Positions 22,413 through 27,035 of a stretch of 27,035 nt of DNA are shown one piece after another. The number at the start of each line of letters is the position of its first letter. The first letter of the stretch is position 1. The notes beneath the pieces were generated by a model. It had not been told where the DNA came from and ran no database searches. It saw only the letters and a program-made list of their open reading frames with translations. Origin of the DNA: CBDBJQ01 sp965206405 (GTDB lineage: Bacteria; Pseudomonadota; Alphaproteobacteria; UBA8366); assembly GCA_965206405.1 (NCBI GenBank), contig CBDBJQ010000005.1:1-27035 (forward strand). Reading direction: 5' to 3'. The position numbers were made by a program, and so were the translations under genes.

Positions 22413-22872
22413 TGACAACTTACCAAACAGGTGGGAGTGAATCCCGATTTTTTGCCCCGATATGAGGGCCGGTTTTTGGGTCGTCTGGCGTCACTCGCAT
22501 CGCGCCGCAAATTCAGTCGTGGGATTTTGGCCCGCAATTTGCCGCGCGCTGAGGTCGGTTTTCTGGCCCGGACCAAGTGCCGATCCGAGGCCAATTCTGT
22601 CCCAGCCGCGCCGCCGGTTCTCCCTCTGACCGTCCCCAGATTGCGCGATCGTCCTACAGTCCCGATCCACCCAAACCTCTTTTTTCCTTAGCAATTCCGC
22701 CAAGGCCGACGAGGTTTCCCGGCGTCGATCATGGGCGCAGCGCCCGCCCGCTCTTGCTGGTTTCCAGCAAATTCCGAGGTCGCAAGATGCGCAGAGGTTT
22801 GCGGCAAATGCGTTTCCGCCTGCCACAAATCCATCCGACAATGAAAAACTTGTTTTGAGGAAGGCACGCTTA
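22413..22872. other. Gene-free region upstream of the relaxase, probable location of oriT
   Basis: About 460 bases without a credible gene, in front of a MobQ-type relaxase gene, where oriT often lies. I cannot identify the nick site with confidence. One stretch, GGACCAAGTGCCGATCC (about 22577-22593), loosely recalls the nick region of MobQ plasmids such as RSF1010, but the match is partial. A minus-sense dispersed-motif copy is at 22688-22695. Confidence 0.4.
22688..22695 (-). repeat. Dispersed motif copy (ATTGCTAA + GGAAAAAAGAGG)
   Basis: Intergenic, in the probable oriT region upstream of traA. Confidence 0.85.
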
Positions 22873-22902
22873 TACAAAAAAATCTTATCAGATTTTTTTG
22901 TA
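22873..22902. promoter_or_regulatory. Perfect 13-bp AT-rich inverted repeat just before the relaxase start
   Basis: TACAAAAAAATCT and AGATTTTTTTGTA are perfect complements around a TATC loop, ending 16 bases before the traA ATG. It may be an operator for traA, a weak bidirectional terminator, or an attenuator that hides the start of traA mRNA. No good ribosome site lies between it and the ATG. Confidence 0.6.
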
Positions 22903-22917
22903 ACCTGTTAGCATACG

Positions 22918-25900
22918 ATGACCATGGCAATTTTCCATTTCAGTGCATCGGTGATTTCAGCCGCCAAAGGGCAATCCGCCGTGCGCGCGGCGGCGTATCG
23001 CCATGGCGCGCAGATGGGCTCTCGAGCGCTTGGAGAAACCTGGTCCTACGAGGGCAAAGCCAGGGAGGTCGTCTATTCGAAGGTGGCTGTGCCGGAAGAC
23101 TTGCCGGCCTGGGCGGAGAAGGAATTCGGGTCTGCCGCCTTTGATGAGGCAATGCGTTCGGTGCGCACCGAGGCCCGGGCCAAGGGCGTCGAGATGTCGG
23201 AGGACGAGGTAACGCGCAAGGCCTGGGCGCGGGTCTCCGAGCGGCTCTGGAACGCGGTTGAGGATGGCGAGAACCGGCTGAACAAGCACGCGTCAAAGGC
23301 GCAATATGCGCGGAGCCTGACGATCGCGTTGCCCGCTGAATTGTCGCGGGATCAGCAAATCGTGCTGATGGACGGCTTTGTGGAGGCCGAGTTTACCGAC
23401 CGTGGCATGGTGGCGGATTGGGAGATTCACGACAAGCTGGACGGCAATCCGCATGTGCATGTGCTGCTGACAACGCGTGAGGTTGACGCGTCGGACTGGG
23501 GCAGGAAGCAACGGGCATGGAATGAGAAATCACTGCTTGATGACTGGCGTTCGAACTGGGCGCGCCACGCCAATCTGGCGCTTGAGCGGGCCGGGTTTGC
23601 GGCGCGGATTGATCACCGATCGCTGGCGGCGCAGGGGATATATCTGGAGGCTGGGGGTCACAATCCGTATGTGGCCGATCATGCGCAGCTGATGGGGGAT
23701 CCCGCCCGTGAGCAGATGCGGTGCCAGGATGTGCGGGAACGCAACGCGGCCTTCCTGCGGGACAATCCGGAGCATATCCTCGTGGTGGTACAGGCGCAGC
23801 GTGCGGTGTTCGGGGAGGGCGATATCCGGGCTGCGTTGCAGGAGCGGATGGTGTTTGAGGGGGGTGAGTTGAGCGCGGTGCTGCGTGAGGTGATGGCGTC
23901 AAAGCATCTGGTGGCACTGGTTCAGAAAAGCCCGGATGGGGATGTGCAATATGTGACGACGGCGCGGGCGGCGACGCTCCAGCGGCTTGGTGGGTTGTCG
24001 CAGGACATGGCGGGGTCGATGATCGCCGGGTTGACGGCGAAGGAGGGACAGAGGGATGAGCGAAGACGAGAAGCTACGCCAGCTGATGCGGCTCTGGCGA
24101 CAGGTGCCGATGGACGAGGAGGGGGACGCGGCGATCACGAGCGAGGAGCGGCTACGGGTGGTCCAAATGGGGGCGGCGCGCAAAAAGCCGGTGTTGCAAC
24201 GCAGCCGGGGGGAGCGTCGCTCTCGCCTGACCTGAACCCGGATCAACGGGCAGCGGCACACGCCATGCTCGGACCTGCGCAACTGACGCTGGTGAAGGGC
24301 CATGCGGGGACGGGGAAGACCTATACGCTGGGCGAGGTTGCGCGGGTCTGGCAGGAACGGGGCTATGAGGTTCTGGGGGGTGCGCCGTCGGGGAAGGCCA
24401 CGCAGGAGCTCGGCGGCATTGCGGGCATGCGCACGGCGTCGCTGGCAGCCTGGGAGGCGCGGTGGGCGCGTGGCGAGGCGCTTCAGCGGGGTCGGTTCGT
24501 CTTTGTGATGGATGAAGCCGGGATGACGGGGGCCGGACAATGGGCGCGGATTGCAGACCGCGTTGCGGCGATGGGCGGCAAGCTGATCGCGGTGGGGGAT
24601 CGCGAACAGCTGCAACCGGTTTCGGATCTGCCGGGCTGGGAGGCGGCGGAGCGGGGCGTTATCCAGGCTGGCGGGTCTGTGGCTGTGATGAGTGCGGTGC
24701 GGCGGCAGCGCGACCTTGTGGATCGGGCGGCGACAGAAGCGCTGGCGCGGGGTGGCGCGGAGATCGCGCCTGCCATTTGTCATTACGTGGACAAGGGGGC
24801 GCTGCGACTGGAGCGCGATGTGCTTGCGGATCCGATCACGGCGCTGGCGGAGGCCTATTACCGAACCGGGGTCGATCGGGAGCGGACCGGCGCGCGCGTG
24901 TCGCGGATTGCGCTGGCCTATACGAACCGGGATGTCTGGGATTTGAACACGGCGATCCGCGCCCGGGCGCTGGAGCACGGCGAGGTCGATAAGGCCGGGG
25001 TGCGCGATTGCGGCATGATCACGCGGATTGACCGCTCGGGGGAGGCCCACAAGCGGCTTGAGGTGCCCCTGTATCTGGGGCCGGGGGATCGGGTGATGCT
25101 GACGCGTCCGCACCGGGCGCTTGATCTGCCACGCTCCAGCTTTGGCACGGTGGTGGCGACGCGGGCTGGGGAGATCGACCTGCTGGTGGACGGGAGTGGT
25201 AAACCGGTGACGATCGATCTTGGGACATTCCGCGATCTGGATTACGGCTATGCGACGACGATCCATAAATCGCAAGGCCTGACGGTTGATCATACGCTGG
25301 TGTTGGGTCACGGGCGGCTGAATCGGCACGCGGTCTATGTGGCGCTTTCGCGGCACCGTGAGAGCGTCACGGTGTTTGGACGTGACAAGCACCTCGTGGT
25401 GCCTGCGGACCTGATCCGGCTGGCGCAGGTGCCGGGACATCTGTCGGTGGATATGGAGGACGGACCGGACCGGCTGTCTGGCAGCATGGTCGCGGGGGCC
25501 GAGCTTCTGGGTCTTGGCGCGCGTGGTGACTGGCGGGGGTCCGGCGTCACGGCTGGTGGTCGCCACGCAGAAGGTCAGGCGTTGTTTTTGGGCGATGTCG
25601 GCCTGATGGCGGTGGCGGAGCGGGTCGCCGGGTTGCTGGCCTCGGAATACATTCAGGGTGACCCGATCCTGAAAGACGGCCCGAACGCGGGCAGCGATCC
25701 GCCCGCGGGCGGCGACCCGAAAGGCTATGTGCAGGAACCGGCGCGGGTGATTGACGATCTGACCCGGCGACGGTCTGTGTTCAAGGCCGATGATGTGGCG
25801 GGGGCTCTCTCGCAGGTGGTGGCGGAGCCCGAGACCTTCCTGCGGTTATTCCGTGAGGCGATGGCGCATCCCGATCTGGTGGTTCTTTCGGAGGACGGTC

Positions 25901-27035
25901 ATGGCGGGGAGGGGCGTATCTACAGCACGGGGTCGCTGTTGCGCTCGGAGCTGGAGGCTGTGGATTTGGGCACACGGCTGGCGCTGACGGGTCCGCCAGA
26001 GGTGGCGCTGACGACAGAGATCGAGGCCGGGGATGAGGCCGGGCTCACAGCCGGGCAAATGGGTGCCCTTGAACATGGCGCGCAGGGTGGGCGTTTACGC
26101 TTGATCCGGGGCGACGCGGGCAGTGGCAAGACGCGTGTGGCGGCGCGGTTGGCAGAGGTTCATGCGCGCGCCGGCTGGCAGGTGATTGGGCTGACGCCGA
26201 CGGGCGCGGGGCTGGATGCGCTCTGGGATGCGGGGTTTCGGAATGGCCGGACTTTACGCCAGTTCACGCGTGAGCGCGAGGAAGGCCGGTTGCAACTTGA
26301 TCCGGGCACGGTCGTGGTCCTTGATGATGCCGGACGGCTTGGCGGTCGTGAGGCCGGTCAGCTGCTTGCCGATGTCGAGGCCAGCGGTGCAAAGCTGATT
26401 GCGCTGATGGATGGTGGGGTGCAGGTGCCGCTTGAGGCCGGACCGGTGATGCGCGCGATTGAAGCCCGTGCGGGTTCAGCGCGGCTTGAAGATATGCAGG
26501 GGCGCAGGCCAGTGGTGGCGCAAGCTTTGCGTACCATCGCTGCGGGAGATGGGAGCGGGGTCGAGGTGCTCAGAAATCAGGGCATCCTCCAGGCGGGTGG
26601 CACGGCGCGCGGCGCGGCGGCGGCTTTGGCGACGCGTTACCTGATGGATCGAAGTAGCGACAAAATAGCGCTGGCGTGGTCGCGCTCGGAGGTGGCGCTG
26701 CTGACCAGGGCGATCCGCGCCGGGCTGGATGAGGTGACCCCATCACGGGCGGGATTTGCGCCGGAGGACGAGGGGGCCTTCGCGGGTTTGAAACCGGGCG
26801 ATCAAATCCGGTTTGTTGCTTCAGCGCCCTGGCAGGAGGGGCGCTCTGGTAAAGATGTACCGCCGCGCATTCGCGCCGGGATGCGTGCGGAATTGCTGAG
26901 AAGAGATGACGAGGGGCGGATGCACCTGCGCCTTGAGGGGCGGCAGGGCGTCACAGATGTGACCTATACGCCAGAGGCGGAACTGCCGGACTGGCGGTTT
27001 GATTTTGCCACCACCATTCATGGGGAGACGGGGCG
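22918..27035 (+). CDS. traA: TraA-like MobQ-type conjugative relaxase with two RecD-like helicase modules (partial)
   Basis: The gene runs off the window after 1372 codons. The relaxase domain (1-260) begins MTMAIFHFSASVISAAKGQS and has the nicking tyrosine candidate Tyr27 (AAAYRHG) and the metal-binding His171, His179 and His181 (IHDKLDGNPHVHVLL). A Gly-rich linker (about 380-440) leads to the first helicase module: Walker A GHAGTGKT (461-468), VMDEAGM (Asp532), GDREQLQPV (Asp561) and TTIHKSQGLTVDH (near 783). A second module starts with Walker A GDAGSGKT (1065-1072), then VVLDDAGR, and is approaching a second TTIH motif at the window end. It nicks oriT and unwinds the strand to be transferred. 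ATG 22918 is preceded by little ribosome site; the next Met is two codons later. Confidence 0.9.
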   Translation, partial: MTMAIFHFSASVISAAKGQSAVRAAAYRHGAQMGSRALGETWSYEGKAREVVYSKVAVPEDLPAWAEKEFGSAAFDEAMRSVRTEARAKGVEMSEDEVTRKAWARVSERLWNAVEDGENRLNKHASKAQYARSLTIALPAELSRDQQIVLMDGFVEAEFTDRGMVADWEIHDKLDGNPHVHVLLTTREVDASDWGRKQRAWNEKSLLDDWRSNWARHANLALERAGFAARIDHRSLAAQGIYLEAGGHNPYVADHAQLMGDPAREQMRCQDVRERNAAFLRDNPEHILVVVQAQRAVFGEGDIRAALQERMVFEGGELSAVLREVMASKHLVALVQKSPDGDVQYVTTARAATLQRLGGLSQDMAGSMIAGLTAKEGQRDERRREATPADAALATGADGRGGGRGDHERGAATGGPNGGGAQKAGVATQPGGASLSPDLNPDQRAAAHAMLGPAQLTLVKGHAGTGKTYTLGEVARVWQERGYEVLGGAPSGKATQELGGIAGMRTASLAAWEARWARGEALQRGRFVFVMDEAGMTGAGQWARIADRVAAMGGKLIAVGDREQLQPVSDLPGWEAAERGVIQAGGSVAVMSAVRRQRDLVDRAATEALARGGAEIAPAICHYVDKGALRLERDVLADPITALAEAYYRTGVDRERTGARVSRIALAYTNRDVWDLNTAIRARALEHGEVDKAGVRDCGMITRIDRSGEAHKRLEVPLYLGPGDRVMLTRPHRALDLPRSSFGTVVATRAGEIDLLVDGSGKPVTIDLGTFRDLDYGYATTIHKSQGLTVDHTLVLGHGRLNRHAVYVALSRHRESVTVFGRDKHLVVPADLIRLAQVPGHLSVDMEDGPDRLSGSMVAGAELLGLGARGDWRGSGVTAGGRHAEGQALFLGDVGLMAVAERVAGLLASEYIQGDPILKDGPNAGSDPPAGGDPKGYVQEPARVIDDLTRRRSVFKADDVAGALSQVVAEPETFLRLFREAMAHPDLVVLSEDGHGGEGRIYSTGSLLRSELEAVDLGTRLALTGPPEVALTTEIEAGDEAGLTAGQMGALEHGAQGGRLRLIRGDAGSGKTRVAARLAEVHARAGWQVIGLTPTGAGLDALWDAGFRNGRTLRQFTREREEGRLQLDPGTVVVLDDAGRLGGREAGQLLADVEASGAKLIALMDGGVQVPLEAGPVMRAIEARAGSARLEDMQGRRPVVAQALRTIAAGDGSGVEVLRNQGILQAGGTARGAAAALATRYLMDRSSDKIALAWSRSEVALLTRAIRAGLDEVTPSRAGFAPEDEGAFAGLKPGDQIRFVASAPWQEGRSGKDVPPRIRAGMRAELLRRDDEGRMHLRLEGRQGVTDVTYTPEAELPDWRFDFATTIHGETG
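24056..24235 (+). CDS. Nested small ORF (59 aa) inside traA in the +1 frame
   Basis: An ATG at 24056 stands nine bases after AAGGAGG, the best Shine-Dalgarno sequence near any start in this window, and opens a 59-codon frame ending TGA at 24233-24235. The product begins MSEDEKLRQLMRLWRQVPMD, is amphipathic and helical, and turns basic at the end (RKKPVLQRSRGERRSRLT). In the traA frame the same DNA encodes only a low-complexity Gly/Ala/Arg linker between the relaxase and the first helicase module, so the second frame may be the constrained one. The frame is normal-looking and the neighbouring traA frame is not. It is a prediction and needs comparative support; it could be chance in GC-rich DNA. 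Confidence 0.45.
   Translation: MSEDEKLRQLMRLWRQVPMDEEGDAAITSEERLRVVQMGAARKKPVLQRSRGERRSRLT
26892..26899 (+). repeat. Dispersed motif copy (ATTGCTGA + GAAGAGA)
   Basis: Sense in the second helicase part of traA, read as AELLRRDD. Confidence 0.75.

Noticed and set aside
23899..25566. Minus-strand open frame of 555 codons
   Set aside because: It is antisense to the middle of traA, whose frame has relaxase and helicase motifs; the antisense product is Arg/Pro/His-rich low complexity, as expected from GC-rich codons read backwards.

Overview
The window looks like part of a conjugative or mobilisable plasmid (less likely an integrative element) from an alphaproteobacterium, most like the Rhodobacteraceae. 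The reasons are the high-GC backbone, a RepC-type replication initiator with an origin-like AT-rich segment inside the gene, a TraA/MobQ-type relaxase-helicase, and IHF/HU genes of alphaproteobacterial type. No rRNA, tRNA or central-metabolism gene is visible.

Layout. (1) 1-8458, minus strand: one tightly overlapping operon for an R64-like type IVB 'thin' pilus: PilL-like LysM protein, PilN secretin, PilO, three unrecognised exported proteins (590, 228 and 245 aa), PilP, a 78-aa protein and the start of a probable PilQ-position gene. (2) 8459-9072: a regulatory intergenic region with a 17-base G/C homopolymer at the head of the pilus operon and several strong inverted repeats in front of repC. 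(3) 9073-11975, plus strand: repC with a DnaA box and nested palindromes inside it, a small two-HTH protein and an Rpn-family nuclease. (4) 12036-15615: mobile debris, an IS21-type element cut off inside istA by a Tn3-family element with intact 38-bp ends, a truncated tnpA and an intact resolvase. (5) 15616-17968: a lower-GC module with a Fic protein, a small ParA and a small basic partner protein, bracketed by pairs of TAGCTA whose starts are always 18 bp apart, probably a centromere. (6) 18387-22295: small genes, an HU protein, a CHC2/Toprim primase and an IHF-beta/ProQ-FinO/unknown operon. (7) 22296-22917: a gene-free region that probably holds oriT and its control sites. (8) 22918-27035: a TraA-like relaxase with two RecD-like helicase modules, truncated by the window edge, with a nested small ORF behind a strong Shine-Dalgarno sequence in another frame.

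How the parts fit: RepC plus the in-gene origin replicate the element; ParA, its small partner and the TAGCTA sites segregate it; the pilus operon, relaxase, primase and ProQ/FinO-IHF operon serve transfer and its control.

The signal that no gene explains is a dispersed motif, ATTGCT(G/A)A followed by a pure-purine, A-rich tract. It occurs 12 times on both strands, in several reading frames and between genes, and only in the backbone (none between about 10.1 and 18.6 kb, where the acquired segments lie). It resembles in design an uptake or recognition sequence acting at DNA level.
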